A stretch of DNA of 64,000 nt from positions 1,058,001-1,122,000 of the forward strand of contig NZ_CP157874.1 of assembly GCF_040214835.1 (NCBI RefSeq). The letters run 5' to 3'. Of this stretch, positions 1 through 7,460 are shown one piece after another. This stretch comes from Pseudomonas asiatica. GTDB taxonomy: Bacteria; Pseudomonadota; Gammaproteobacteria; Pseudomonadales; Pseudomonadaceae. The position numbers and the translations under genes were made by a program. The notes under the pieces were generated by a model. The model was given only the letters and a program-made list of their open reading frames with translations. It was not told the origin of the DNA and did not search any database. How positions within the stretch are numbered: the stretch's first letter is position 1; the number at the start of each line of letters is the position of its first letter.

Positions 1-314
1 CGGTGGCCGATCCGCAGGCCTGGCTGCCGCACATCCGCCACGCTGGCGCGATCTTCATGGGTCGTCACACCAGCGAAGCGCTGGGCGACTACTGCGCAGG
101 GCCCAACCACGTGCTGCCGACTTCCGGCACCGCGCGTTTCTCGTCGCCGCTGGGGGTTTATGACTTCCAGAAGCGCTCGTCGATCATTTTCTGCTCCGAG
201 CAGGGCGCGTCCGAGCTGGGCCACACCGCCTCGGTCCTGGCCCGTGGCGAGTCGCTGACCGCCCACGCCCGCAGCGCCGAATACCGCATCCTGACCCAAG
301 AGAAGGGGAACTGA
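1..314 (+). CDS. hisD: Histidinol dehydrogenase, C-terminal part
   Basis: This is the last 104 or so codons of a gene that begins before the window. Histidinol dehydrogenase oxidises L-histidinol to L-histidine in the cytoplasm using two NAD+ and a zinc ion. The visible part holds the stretch [20 protein letters not shown] and then [17 protein letters not shown], which are typical of the HisD C-terminal half, where the zinc and substrate ligands (Asp and His residues) lie. The stop codon is followed two bases later by hisC, so the two genes are cotranscribed and probably translationally coupled, as in other pseudomonads. Confidence 0.95.
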   Translation, partial: VADPQAWLPHIRHAGAIFMGRHTSEALGDYCAGPNHVLPTSGTARFSSPLGVYDFQKRSSIIFCSEQGASELGHTASVLARGESLTAHARSAEYRILTQEKGN

Positions 315-316
315 GC

Positions 317-1363
317 ATGAGTCGATTCTGGAGCCCCTTCGTCAAGGACCTGGTGCCTTACGTGCCGGGCGAGCAGCCCAAGCTGGCCCGCCTGGTCAAG
401 CTGAACACCAACGAAAACCCCTACGGCCCTTCGCCCAAGGCGCTGGAGGCCATGCGCGGCGAGCTGAACGACAACCTGCGCCTGTACCCGGACCCGAACG
501 GTGACCGGCTGAAGCAGGCGGTGGCCGAGTACTACGGCGTGACGCCGGCACAAGTGTTCGTCGGCAACGGCTCGGACGAGGTGCTGGCGCACATCTTCCA
601 CGGCCTGTTCCAGCACGACGCACCGCTGCTGTTCCCTGACATCAGCTACAGCTTCTACCCGGTCTACTGCGGCCTGTACGGTATCGCCTTCGAGCAGGTG
701 GCGCTGGACGAGCAGTTCCAGATCCGCATCGAGGACTACAACAAGCCCAATGCCGGCATCATCTTCCCCAATCCCAACGCGCCGACCGGTTGCCTGATGC
801 CGCTGCAGGCGGTGGAGCAGTTGCTGCAGGCCAACCGTGATTCGGTGGTGGTGGTCGATGAAGCCTACATCGACTTCGGTGGCGAAACGGCGATCAGCCT
901 GGTGGACCGCTACGACAACCTGCTGGTCACCCAGACCCTGTCGAAGTCGCGTTCGCTGGCCGGGCTGCGGGTTGGCCTGGCGGTGGGCCACCCGGACCTG
1001 ATCGAGGCGCTGGAGCGGATCAAGAACAGCTTCAACTCCTACCCGCTGGACCGTGCCGCGATCGTCGGCGCAGCGGTGGCGTTCGAGGACCGCGAGTACT
1101 TCGAGGAAACCTGCCGCAAGGTGATCGACAGCCGCGAGGTGTTGGTCGGGCAGCTGCAGGCCAAGGGCTTCGAAGTGCTGCCGTCGGCGGCCAACTTCAT
1201 CTTCGCCCGCCATCCGCAACAAGATGCTGGTGAGCTGGCTGCACGCCTGCGCGAGCAGGGCGTGATCGTGCGCCACTTCAAGCAGCCGCGCATTGCCCAG
1301 TTCCTGCGCATCACCATCGGTACGCCAGAGATGAACCAGGCGCTGCTCGATGCGTTGACCTGA
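317..1363 (+). CDS. hisC: Histidinol-phosphate aminotransferase
   Basis: The 348-residue product is a class I/II PLP aminotransferase that makes L-histidinol phosphate from imidazole-acetol phosphate and glutamate. The seen motifs are the N-terminal [11 protein letters not shown], the substrate loop NPNAPTG at about residues 152-158, DEAYIDF at 181-187, and the PLP lysine in [10 protein letters not shown], Lys210. The ATG follows the hisD stop by two bases, and the end of hisD (GAGAAGGGGAACTGAGC) supplies the ribosome binding site. Length is normal for the family. An inverted REP pair follows the stop and ends the his transcription unit. Confidence 0.96.
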   Translation: MSRFWSPFVKDLVPYVPGEQPKLARLVKLNTNENPYGPSPKALEAMRGELNDNLRLYPDPNGDRLKQAVAEYYGVTPAQVFVGNGSDEVLAHIFHGLFQHDAPLLFPDISYSFYPVYCGLYGIAFEQVALDEQFQIRIEDYNKPNAGIIFPNPNAPTGCLMPLQAVEQLLQANRDSVVVVDEAYIDFGGETAISLVDRYDNLLVTQTLSKSRSLAGLRVGLAVGHPDLIEALERIKNSFNSYPLDRAAIVGAAVAFEDREYFEETCRKVIDSREVLVGQLQAKGFEVLPSAANFIFARHPQQDAGELAARLREQGVIVRHFKQPRIAQFLRITIGTPEMNQALLDALT

Positions 1364-1389
1364 CGCCATCCACTGCCCTGCGCGGTCCT

Positions 1390-1506
1390 TGTAGGAGCGG
1401 CCTTGTGTCGCGATAGGGCCGCAAAGCGGCCCCAGCAGTTTTTGCATCTGCGCTGAAATCCAGGGGCCGCTTTGCGGCCCTTTCGCGACACAAGGCCGCT
1501 CCCACA
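1390..1506. repeat. REP pair, GGCCTTGTGTCGCG type
   Basis: Two inverted copies of an about 44-bp element (1390-1433 and 1463-1506) face each other around a 29-bp spacer. Each copy has the core TAGGAGCGGCCTTGTGTCGC and an outer GC-rich palindrome (GGGCCGCAAAGCGGCCC). As RNA the pair folds into a long hairpin downstream of hisC. Confidence 0.9.
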
Positions 1507-1575
1507 AAAAATCGCGCCAGGTTTCTAATCGTTGCTCTCTTCAATGACAAACACTTTGCCCACCGGTATGCTGCG

Positions 1576-1595
1576 CCAATTCATCGGATGATTGG
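1576..1595. promoter_or_regulatory. Candidate operator dyad before the FCD regulator
   Basis: CCAAT-T-CATC-G-GATG-ATTGG is an imperfect palindrome with 9 paired bases per arm. It ends ten bases before the regulator's ATG, a position suited to autorepression. FCD-family regulators usually bind short dyads in their own promoter regions. This is a visual match only. Confidence 0.35.
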
Positions 1596-1604
1596 TTGAG
1601 TAGC

Positions 1605-2255
1605 ATGAGTACCGAATTGACCAAGCGGTCCCTGGTCGAACTGGCCGTCGAGCGCATGCGCGAACGCATCGTGCTGGGCGACTGGCAGGTTGGCCAGCGT
1701 TTGCCGACCGAGCCGGAACTGGCCCTGCAGTTGGGCATAAGCCGCAACACCGTACGCGAGGCCATGCGTGTGCTGGCATTCAGTGGCCTGGTGGAGATCC
1801 GCCAGGGCGACGGCAGCTACCTGCGCACGGCCCAGGACCCGCTGCAGGCGGTGCAGGCGATGTCACGCTGCACGCCCGAGCAGGCCCGTGAAACCCGGCA
1901 CATCCTCGAAGCCGAGGCCATCGGCCTGGCCGCACTGCGCCGAACCGACGCCGACCTGCAGGCGCTGCGTGATGCCCTGGCCAACAGTGCCGGGCATTTT
2001 CACGGTGATATCGATGCTTATGTGGCCTGCGACCTGGTGTTTCACCAGCGGCTGGTCGATGCCGCCCACAACCCGGCCTTGAGTGAGCTGTACCGTTACT
2101 TTTCCGGGGTGGTGGCTGCCGCGCTGCAGCACAACATGGCGACCGTGCCGCGCTGCCAGGCCACGTTCGACCTGCATGGGCAGATCCTTGCCGCCATCGA
2201 GCAACGCGATGCGGAGCAGGCCAAGCGCCTGAGCCGTACCCTTATCGAATCCTGA
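1605..2255 (+). CDS. FadR-type GntR regulator (FCD domain)
   Basis: The 216-residue protein has an N-terminal winged helix of the GntR family (ERMRERIVLGDWQVGQRLPTE, then the recognition helix LGISRNTVREAMRVL at about 45-60 and the wing IRQGDGSYL) and an all-helical FCD ligand domain from about residue 85 onward (ETRHILEAEAIGLAA, CDLVFHQRLVDAA, LHGQILAAIEQRD). The His and Asp residues of the FCD pocket suggest a metal-assisted carboxylate-binding site. I chose the ATG at 1605 over a TTG at 1596. The MFS gene follows after 13 bases, so the regulator probably controls that transporter. The ligand is unknown. Confidence 0.88.
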   Translation: MSTELTKRSLVELAVERMRERIVLGDWQVGQRLPTEPELALQLGISRNTVREAMRVLAFSGLVEIRQGDGSYLRTAQDPLQAVQAMSRCTPEQARETRHILEAEAIGLAALRRTDADLQALRDALANSAGHFHGDIDAYVACDLVFHQRLVDAAHNPALSELYRYFSGVVAAALQHNMATVPRCQATFDLHGQILAAIEQRDAEQAKRLSRTLIES

Positions 2256-2268
2256 CTCCGAGAAGGCC

Positions 2269-3549
2269 ATGGCTGATTCCATCACCCGTAACACCCCACC
2301 GAGCGAGCGGGACCTCGAAGAGTTGCTGATCGACGCCGAGGCTGACGACGAACAGGTCCAACAGCAGCCGGTACAGGTACAGCGGCCTTGGCTGTTGTTG
2401 CTCGGCCTGGTGCTGGTGGCTTTGAACCTGCGCCCGGCATTGTCGAGCATGGCGCCAGTGCTGGGCCAGGTGTCCGAAGGCCTGGGGCTGAACGCCTCGC
2501 AGGCCGGTTTGCTGACCACCTTGCCAGTGCTGTGCCTGGGCCTGTTCGCCCCTTTGGCGCCGGTGCTGGCGCGGCGCTTTGGCAGCGAGCGGGTGATCCT
2601 CGGCATTCTCGCTACCCTGGCGCTTGGCATTGTCGTGCGCAGTAGCCTGGGGGCTGCCGGGGTGTTCCTCGGCAGCCTCATGGCGGGGGCCAGTATCGGC
2701 ATCATTGGCGTGCTGTTGCCGGGCATCGTCAAGCGCGATTTCCCGCAGCACGCTGGCACGCTGACCGGCGTGTACACCATGGCGTTGTGTCTGGGCGCCG
2801 CCATGGCGGCTGGCGCCACGGTGCCCCTGGCCCAGCATTTCGACGGCAGCTGGGCGCTGGGGCTTGGCTTCTGGATGTTGCCGGCCCTGCTGGCCATGCT
2901 CGTATGGCTGCCGCAGGCCCGCCAGGGTCATGGCCTGCACAAGGTGGCCTATCGCGTGCGTGGGCTGTGGCGTGATCCGCTGGCCTGGCAGGTGACCCTG
3001 TACATGGGCCTGCAGTCGTCACTGGCCTACATCGTCTTTGGCTGGTTGCCATCGATTCTGATCGGCCGTGGGTTGAGCCCGACCGAGGCGGGGCTGGTGC
3101 TGTCGGGGTCGGTGATCGTGCAGCTGGTCAGTTCGCTCAGTGCGCCCTGGCTGGCCACTCGCGGCAAGGACCAGCGCCTGGCGATCGTGCTGGTCATGCT
3201 GATTACCCTGGCCGGCCTGTTCGGTTGCCTGTATGCGCCGCTTTCCGGGCTATGGGGCTGGGCGGTTGTGCTGGGCCTGGGGCAGGGCGGTACCTTTGCC
3301 CTGGCGCTGACCTTGATCGTGCTGCGCTCGAAGGATGCCCATGTGGCGGCGAACCTGTCGAGCATGGCGCAGGGGGTGGGTTATACGCTGGCGTCGATGG
3401 GGCCGTTTGCGGTGGGGCTGGTGCATGACCTGACCGGGGGCTGGGCGGCAGTGGGGTGGATCTTTGCCGTGCTGGGGGTGGGGGCCATCGTGTTCGGCCT
3501 GGGCGCCGGGCGGGCTTTGCATGTGCAGGTGAGCAGCGAGAAGGTCTGA
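2269..3549 (+). CDS. MFS transporter of the CynX/NimT family
   Basis: The 426-residue inner-membrane protein has about 45 hydrophilic, acidic N-terminal residues and then 12 predicted membrane helices. The first helix contains LNLRPALSSMAPVLGQV, the conserved opening motif of CynX/NimT (cyanate/nitroimidazole) transporters, and the loop ARRFGSER after helix 2 corresponds to MFS motif A. It follows the FCD regulator by 13 bases, so the two form an operon. Family members export or import small anions and drugs, and the substrate here cannot be read from sequence. Confidence 0.85.
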   Translation: MADSITRNTPPSERDLEELLIDAEADDEQVQQQPVQVQRPWLLLLGLVLVALNLRPALSSMAPVLGQVSEGLGLNASQAGLLTTLPVLCLGLFAPLAPVLARRFGSERVILGILATLALGIVVRSSLGAAGVFLGSLMAGASIGIIGVLLPGIVKRDFPQHAGTLTGVYTMALCLGAAMAAGATVPLAQHFDGSWALGLGFWMLPALLAMLVWLPQARQGHGLHKVAYRVRGLWRDPLAWQVTLYMGLQSSLAYIVFGWLPSILIGRGLSPTEAGLVLSGSVIVQLVSSLSAPWLATRGKDQRLAIVLVMLITLAGLFGCLYAPLSGLWGWAVVLGLGQGGTFALALTLIVLRSKDAHVAANLSSMAQGVGYTLASMGPFAVGLVHDLTGGWAAVGWIFAVLGVGAIVFGLGAGRALHVQVSSEKV

Positions 3550-3566
3550 AGGGGTATGTTGGCAGT

Positions 3567-3664
3567 GCCGGCCTCTTCGCGGGCACGCCCGCTCCCACAG
3601 GAGAGCCACAGGATCAAAGCATGCATGGATCTTGTGGGAGCGGGCGCGCCCGCGAAGAGGCCGG
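3567..3664. repeat. REP pair, GCGGGCNNGCCCGC type
   Basis: Inverted arms at 3567-3600 and 3631-3664 share CTCTTCGCGGGC...GCCCGCTCCCACA. The central palindromes are GCGGGCACGCCCGC in the left arm and GCGGGCGCGCCCGC in the right, a single difference once inverted. The pair lies after the MFS gene. Confidence 0.9.
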
Positions 3665-3729
3665 TACTGGCATAAGCAACCGGGGCAGATTATCGTGCTG
3701 CTTTCGACCCCCAGGACGGACCAGCCCCC

Positions 3730-4206
3730 ATGAGCGACGCCAACCGCGACCTGATCACCCGCTTCTACCAGGCCTTCCAGCGCCTGGATGCCGAGGCCAT
3801 GGTCGCCTGCTACAGCGACGATATCGTCTTCAGCGACCCGGTCTTCGGCACCTTGCGTGGCAAGGATGCAGGCGACATGTGGCGAATGCTCACCAGCCGG
3901 GCCAAGGACTTCACCCTTACCTTCGACAACGTCCGCGCCGATGAACGCACGGGCGCCGCACATTGGGTGGCCACCTACCTGTTCAGCCAGACCGGCCGCA
4001 TCGTGGTCAACGATATCCAGGCGCGTTTCGTGATTCGTGACGGGCTGATCTGCCAGCACGATGACCACTTCGACTTGTGGCGCTGGTCGCGGCAGGCGCT
4101 GGGTGTGCCTGGCATGCTGCTGGGCTGGTCGCCGCTGGTGCAGAACAAGGTACGCCAGCAGGCGTTCACAGGATTGCGAGCATTCCAGCAGGCCCAGGGT
4201 GAGTGA
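3730..4206 (+). CDS. NTF2/SnoaL-like domain protein
   Basis: The 158-residue protein has an NTF2-like cone fold signature: an N-terminal helix [40 protein letters not shown], then beta strands ([50 protein letters not shown]). Members include ketosteroid isomerases, hydratases and non-catalytic dimerisation modules. The Asp and His residues lining the pocket (DPVF, HDDHFD) resemble SnoaL-like cyclases and isomerases, but no reaction can be assigned. The last 8 bases overlap the GTG start of the GIY-YIG gene, so the two are translated together. Confidence 0.8.
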   Translation: MSDANRDLITRFYQAFQRLDAEAMVACYSDDIVFSDPVFGTLRGKDAGDMWRMLTSRAKDFTLTFDNVRADERTGAAHWVATYLFSQTGRIVVNDIQARFVIRDGLICQHDDHFDLWRWSRQALGVPGMLLGWSPLVQNKVRQQAFTGLRAFQQAQGE

Positions 4207-4495
4207 GCCCGTCGAAATTGCCGCGAGCAAACCCTGGTATGTCTACTTGGTAAGGGCTGCCAATGGATCGCTGTATTGCGGTATCAGCGATGACCCGCAG
4301 CGGCGCTTTCTGGCGCACCAGAAAGGGCAGGGCGCGCGCTACTTCAAGACCAGCCCGGCCCAGGCGCTGGTGTATGTGGAGCAATGGCCGGACAAGGGCG
4401 AGGCGTTACGCCAGGAGCGGCTGGTGAAGCGGCTGCGCAAGGCGGCGAAGGAGGCGTTGGTGGCCTCCTATGGCGCAGTAGTGGCTGCTAATTAG
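4199..4495 (+). CDS. GIY-YIG domain protein (UPF0213 family)
   Basis: The 98-residue product is a single GIY-YIG nuclease-fold domain: [39 protein letters not shown]. The motif here reads YVYLV...LYCGI, as in the YhbQ/UPF0213 proteins, followed by the conserved Arg (DPQRR) and a C-terminal Glu in [13 protein letters not shown]. YhbQ-like proteins have been linked to DNA repair nuclease activity. The start is GTG at 4199, which overlaps the end of the NTF2-like gene and puts the conserved WYVYLV about 13 residues in. An in-frame extension upstream lies inside the NTF2 gene and is rejected. Confidence 0.85.
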   Translation: MSEPVEIAASKPWYVYLVRAANGSLYCGISDDPQRRFLAHQKGQGARYFKTSPAQALVYVEQWPDKGEALRQERLVKRLRKAAKEALVASYGAVVAAN

Positions 4496-4610
4496 GGCCG
4501 CTTCGCGCCCCATCGCCGGCAAGCCAGCTCCCACTTCGACTGCATGGACCTCAGGCCTGTGCAGTACCTGTGGGAGCTGGCTTGCCGGCGATGGGCTGCC
4601 CAGCAGCCCC
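4496..4610. repeat. REP pair, GGCAAGCCAGCTCCCAC type
   Basis: Inverted arms at about 4496-4534 and 4567-4610 share CATCGCCGGCAAGCCAGCTC, with an outer GGGCCGC/GGGCTGC palindrome. The element sits between the convergent GIY-YIG and yejK genes and could end both transcripts. Confidence 0.88.
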
Positions 4611-4617
4611 GGGGCCA

Positions 4618-5625
4618 TCAGTCCTTGCGCCGCTTCAACTGATCCACCAAGGTGGTCGGAAGGCCCTTGATGATCAAGGTCCCTGCCTCTTCGTCATACT
4701 CGACCTTGTCCCCCAGCAGGTGCGCTTCGAAGCTGATCGACAACCCCTCGGCACGGCCGGTGAAACGGCGGAACTGGTTGAGGGTGCGCTTGTCTGCGGG
4801 GATTTCCGGCGACAGGCCGTAGTCCTTGTTGCGGATGTGGTCGTAGAACGCCTTGGGCCGGTCCTCGTCGATCAGGCTGGACAGCTCTTCCAGCGTGACC
4901 GGCTCACCCAGTTTGGTCTGGGTTGTGGCGTACTCGACCAGGGTCTGGGTTTTTTCGCGGGCAGACTCTTCCGGCAGGTCTTCGCTCTCGACGAAGTCAC
5001 TGAAGGCCTTGAGCAGGGTGCGGGTTTCGCCCGGGCCGTCGACGCCCTCCTGGCAGCCAATGAAGTCGCGGAAGTAGTCCGAGACCTTCTTGCCGTTCTT
5101 GCCCTTGATGAACGAAATGTACTGTTTGGAGTTCTGGTTGTTCTTCCACTCCGACAGGTTGATGCGCGCCGCCAGGTGCAGCTGGCCAAGGTCGAGGTGG
5201 CGCGAAGGCATCACGTCGAGCTCGGCGTTCACCGCCACGCCTTCGCTGTGGTGCAGCAGGGCGATCGCCAGGTATTCGGTCATGCCTTGTTGGTAGTGGG
5301 CAAACAGGATGTGGCCGCCGGTGGACAGGTTGGACTCTTCCATCAGCTTCTGCAGGTGCTCCACGGCCACGCGGCTGAAGGCGGTAAAGTCCTTTTCTTC
5401 GTCCAGGTACTGCTTCAGCCAGCCGCTCAGTGGGTAGGCGCCGGACTCGCCGTGGAAAAAGCCCCAGGCCTTGCCTTGCTTGGCGTTGTAGCTGTCATTG
5501 AGGTCGGCCAGCAGGTTTTCGATGGCGTCGGAGGCGGCCAGTTCGCAATCGCGGGCATGCAGCACGGCGGGGCTGCCATCGGGCTTTTTGTCGATCAGGT
5601 GAACGATGCAATGACGGATTGGCAT
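4618..5625 (-). CDS. yejK: Nucleoid-associated protein YejK/NdpA
   Basis: The 335-residue protein matches the YejK (NdpA, 37-kDa nucleoid-associated) family over its whole length. It starts [17 protein letters not shown], and it contains the characteristic [21 protein letters not shown] and [25 protein letters not shown] segments and the C-terminal [17 protein letters not shown]. Family members bind DNA and have been reported to affect topoisomerase activity. The start at 5625 is preceded by GAGAATTCC on the reverse strand and avoids an unsupported seven-residue extension. The gene is monocistronic and diverges from the HU gene. Confidence 0.93.
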   Translation of the reverse strand: MPIRHCIVHLIDKKPDGSPAVLHARDCELAASDAIENLLADLNDSYNAKQGKAWGFFHGESGAYPLSGWLKQYLDEEKDFTAFSRVAVEHLQKLMEESNLSTGGHILFAHYQQGMTEYLAIALLHHSEGVAVNAELDVMPSRHLDLGQLHLAARINLSEWKNNQNSKQYISFIKGKNGKKVSDYFRDFIGCQEGVDGPGETRTLLKAFSDFVESEDLPEESAREKTQTLVEYATTQTKLGEPVTLEELSSLIDEDRPKAFYDHIRNKDYGLSPEIPADKRTLNQFRRFTGRAEGLSISFEAHLLGDKVEYDEEAGTLIIKGLPTTLVDQLKRRKD

Positions 5626-5995
5626 GGAATTCTCGGCGAGCTGCAAAAGTCGTCCAGTTTACCCTAGACACAAGGTGGTGCAGTGGCCGGATGTTGGCGG
5701 AAATGCCGGTTGTTCGTTTTTTGTTCAAATTTGTGCGTTTTAGGCTAAAACCCCCGAAAAACCTGCATTAAATCGAAGCGCGCAGCGGATATTTATCCGT
5801 TCCTGTGGTAGCTTTGCGCGGTCTTGCGCCCCTTGTGTGGCGCATTGCTGGCAGCGTGCTGTCGTCGTGTCGAACCAAACGTCGATTTACGTATCTACAT
5901 ACGCGATTGGCGCGGCCCTCCACTTTCAGGGGCTGGCCCGATAACGTCGTAGTCCGCTGCATAACCATCGAATTTGATAGGGAAGGAACACCACC
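5626..5995. other. Divergent yejK / HU-protein intergenic region
   Basis: This 370-bp space is locally AT-rich and must hold promoters for both genes. Visible items are an AT-rich tract at 5710-5765 (TTTTTTGTTCAAATTTGTGCG and GGCTAAAAC), a tight inverted repeat CGGATA-TT-TATCCG at 5786-5799, and the HU gene's ribosome binding site GGGAAGGAA just before 5996. No coding frame is convincing. Confidence 0.5.
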
Positions 5996-6277
5996 ATGGC
6001 ATTGACCAAAGACCAACTGATTGCCGACATCGCCGAATCGATCGCCGCGCCAAAAGCCACCGCCAAGAACGCTCTGGAGCAACTGGGCCAGATCGTTGCC
6101 GACCAGCTGGAAAACGGCGCTGAAATCACTCTGCCAGGCATCGGCAAGCTGAAAGTCGCTGAGCGTCCTGCCCGTACCGGCCGCAACCCTTCGACTGGCG
6201 CTGCCATCGAAATCGCTGCCAAGAAAGTCGTCAAGTTCGTTCCAGCCAAAGTGCTGACCGACGCCATCAACAAGTAA
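5996..6277 (+). CDS. hupN: HU-family DNA-binding protein
   Basis: The 93-residue basic protein is a histone-like HU subunit that bends and compacts DNA. Seen are the N-terminal helices MALTKDQLIADIAESIAAPKATAKNAL, the GKLKVAERPARTGRNPSTG arm whose conserved proline intercalates in DNA, and the C-terminal helix AKVLTDAINK. P. putida has three HU-type genes, and I assign hupN from genome position rather than from a diagnostic residue. A strong ribosome binding site (AAGGAA) lies seven bases before the ATG, and a strong terminator follows, so it is a single-gene unit. Confidence 0.9.
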   Translation: MALTKDQLIADIAESIAAPKATAKNALEQLGQIVADQLENGAEITLPGIGKLKVAERPARTGRNPSTGAAIEIAAKKVVKFVPAKVLTDAINK

Positions 6278-6296
6278 TTGTTGAAGCTTTGACGAA

Positions 6297-6328
6297 ACCG
6301 CGCCCGGCTTGCCCGGGCGCGGTTTTTT
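6297..6328 (+). terminator. Terminator of the HU gene
   Basis: An 11-bp stem ACCGCGCCCGG / CCGGGCGCGGT with a five-base loop is followed by six T residues. It lies about 20 bases after the HU stop codon. Confidence 0.93.
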
Positions 6329-7281
6329 CATGCCTGGGTTTTACGCCTGGCGTGCCAGGCTTGGCGTGCGGCGTCGTCGTGGAAGCTCCAGGCGACCATG
6401 CGGCTTTGCTTCTGCCCCTGGCCCATTTCACTGATGCGCACGGCCTTGGCGCCCGCTTTCCTGAGCGCAGCCTCGATCCCCGGCAGGTTGCTGGCCTTGG
6501 ACACCAGGCTGGTGAACCACAGTACCCGCTCGGCGTACTGCACGCTTTCGCTGACCAGTTGGCTGACAAAGCGGATCTCGCCGCCTTCGCACCACAGTTC
6601 GTTGTTCTGGCCGCCGAAGTTGAGCACCGGCAGCTTGCGCTTGGGGTCCTGCTTGCCGAGGTTCTTCCACTTGCGCTGGCTGCCACGGGTGGCTTCGTCG
6701 CGTGAGGAATGGAAGGGCGGGTTGCACAGGGTGAGATCGAAGCGTTCGCCCTCCTGCAGCAGGCCGCTGAGGATGTGTGCACGGTTGGCCTGCTGGCGCA
6801 GGGTGATGGCCTTGCCCAGGCCATTGGCCTGGACGATGGCCTTGGCCGAAGCCAGGGCCACGGGGTCGATGTCCGAGCCGAGGAAGCGCCAGCGGTAGTC
6901 GCTGTGGCCCAGCAGCGGGTAGATGCAGTTGGCCCCCACGCCTATGTCCAGCGCCCGCACCTGGGCGCCCTTGGGGATCTCGCCAGCATTGTCGTCGGCC
7001 AGCAGGTCGGCGGCCACGTGGATGTAGTCGGCGCGGCCGGGAATCGGCGGGCACAGGTAGTCGGCGGGGATATCCCAGTGCTGGATGCCGTACTGGGACT
7101 TCAGCAGGGCACGGTTGAACACCCGCACGGCCTCGGGGTTGGCGAAGTCGATGCTGGGTTTGCCGTGGGGGTTGGTGATGGTGAAGCGCGCCAGGTCAGG
7201 GTGGGCCTTGATCAGGCTGGGGAAGTCGTAGCGGCCCTGGTGGCGGTTGCGCGGGTGCAGGGTGGGTTTGTTCGGGGTCAT
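6328..7281 (-). CDS. rlmF: 23S rRNA (adenine1618-N6)-methyltransferase
   Basis: The 317-residue protein is an SAM-dependent methyltransferase of the RlmF (YbiN) family, which modifies A1618 of 23S rRNA. Seen are the family start [23 protein letters not shown], the SAM-binding motif [16 protein letters not shown] at about 105-120, the second acidic strand [14 protein letters not shown], and the catalytic NPPF in [11 protein letters not shown] typical of N6-adenine methyltransferases. I chose the ATG at 7281, where the family homology begins, because the frame further upstream runs into a REP element. Confidence 0.93.
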   Translation of the reverse strand: MTPNKPTLHPRNRHQGRYDFPSLIKAHPDLARFTITNPHGKPSIDFANPEAVRVFNRALLKSQYGIQHWDIPADYLCPPIPGRADYIHVAADLLADDNAGEIPKGAQVRALDIGVGANCIYPLLGHSDYRWRFLGSDIDPVALASAKAIVQANGLGKAITLRQQANRAHILSGLLQEGERFDLTLCNPPFHSSRDEATRGSQRKWKNLGKQDPKRKLPVLNFGGQNNELWCEGGEIRFVSQLVSESVQYAERVLWFTSLVSKASNLPGIEAALRKAGAKAVRISEMGQGQKQSRMVAWSFHDDAARQAWHARRKTQA

Positions 7282-7321
7282 GGCAGTGTCCAGCCCTATA
7301 CGAGCGGTGGCTGATAGAGCC

Positions 7322-7445
7322 TGGGGCTGCTTTGCAGCCCTTTCGCGACACAAGGCCGCTCCTACAGAATAGCGGCGCCCTTCAGACCGGCGCCGTCCCT
7401 GTAGGAGCGGCCTTGTGTCGCGAAAGGGCCGCAAAGCGGCCCCAG
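7322..7445. repeat. REP pair, GGCCTTGTGTCGCG type
   Basis: Inverted arms at 7322-7366 and 7399-7444 share CGCGACACAAGGCCGCTCC. The flanking palindromes differ slightly (GGGCTGCTTTGCAGCCC against GGGCCGCAAAGCGGCCC). The pair separates valS from rlmF. Confidence 0.9.
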
Positions 7446-7460
7446 CTTTTTCTCTAGTGA

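Noticed and set aside
158..1507. 449-codon open frame on the reverse strand
   Set aside because: It is antisense to hisC and runs through a REP pair.
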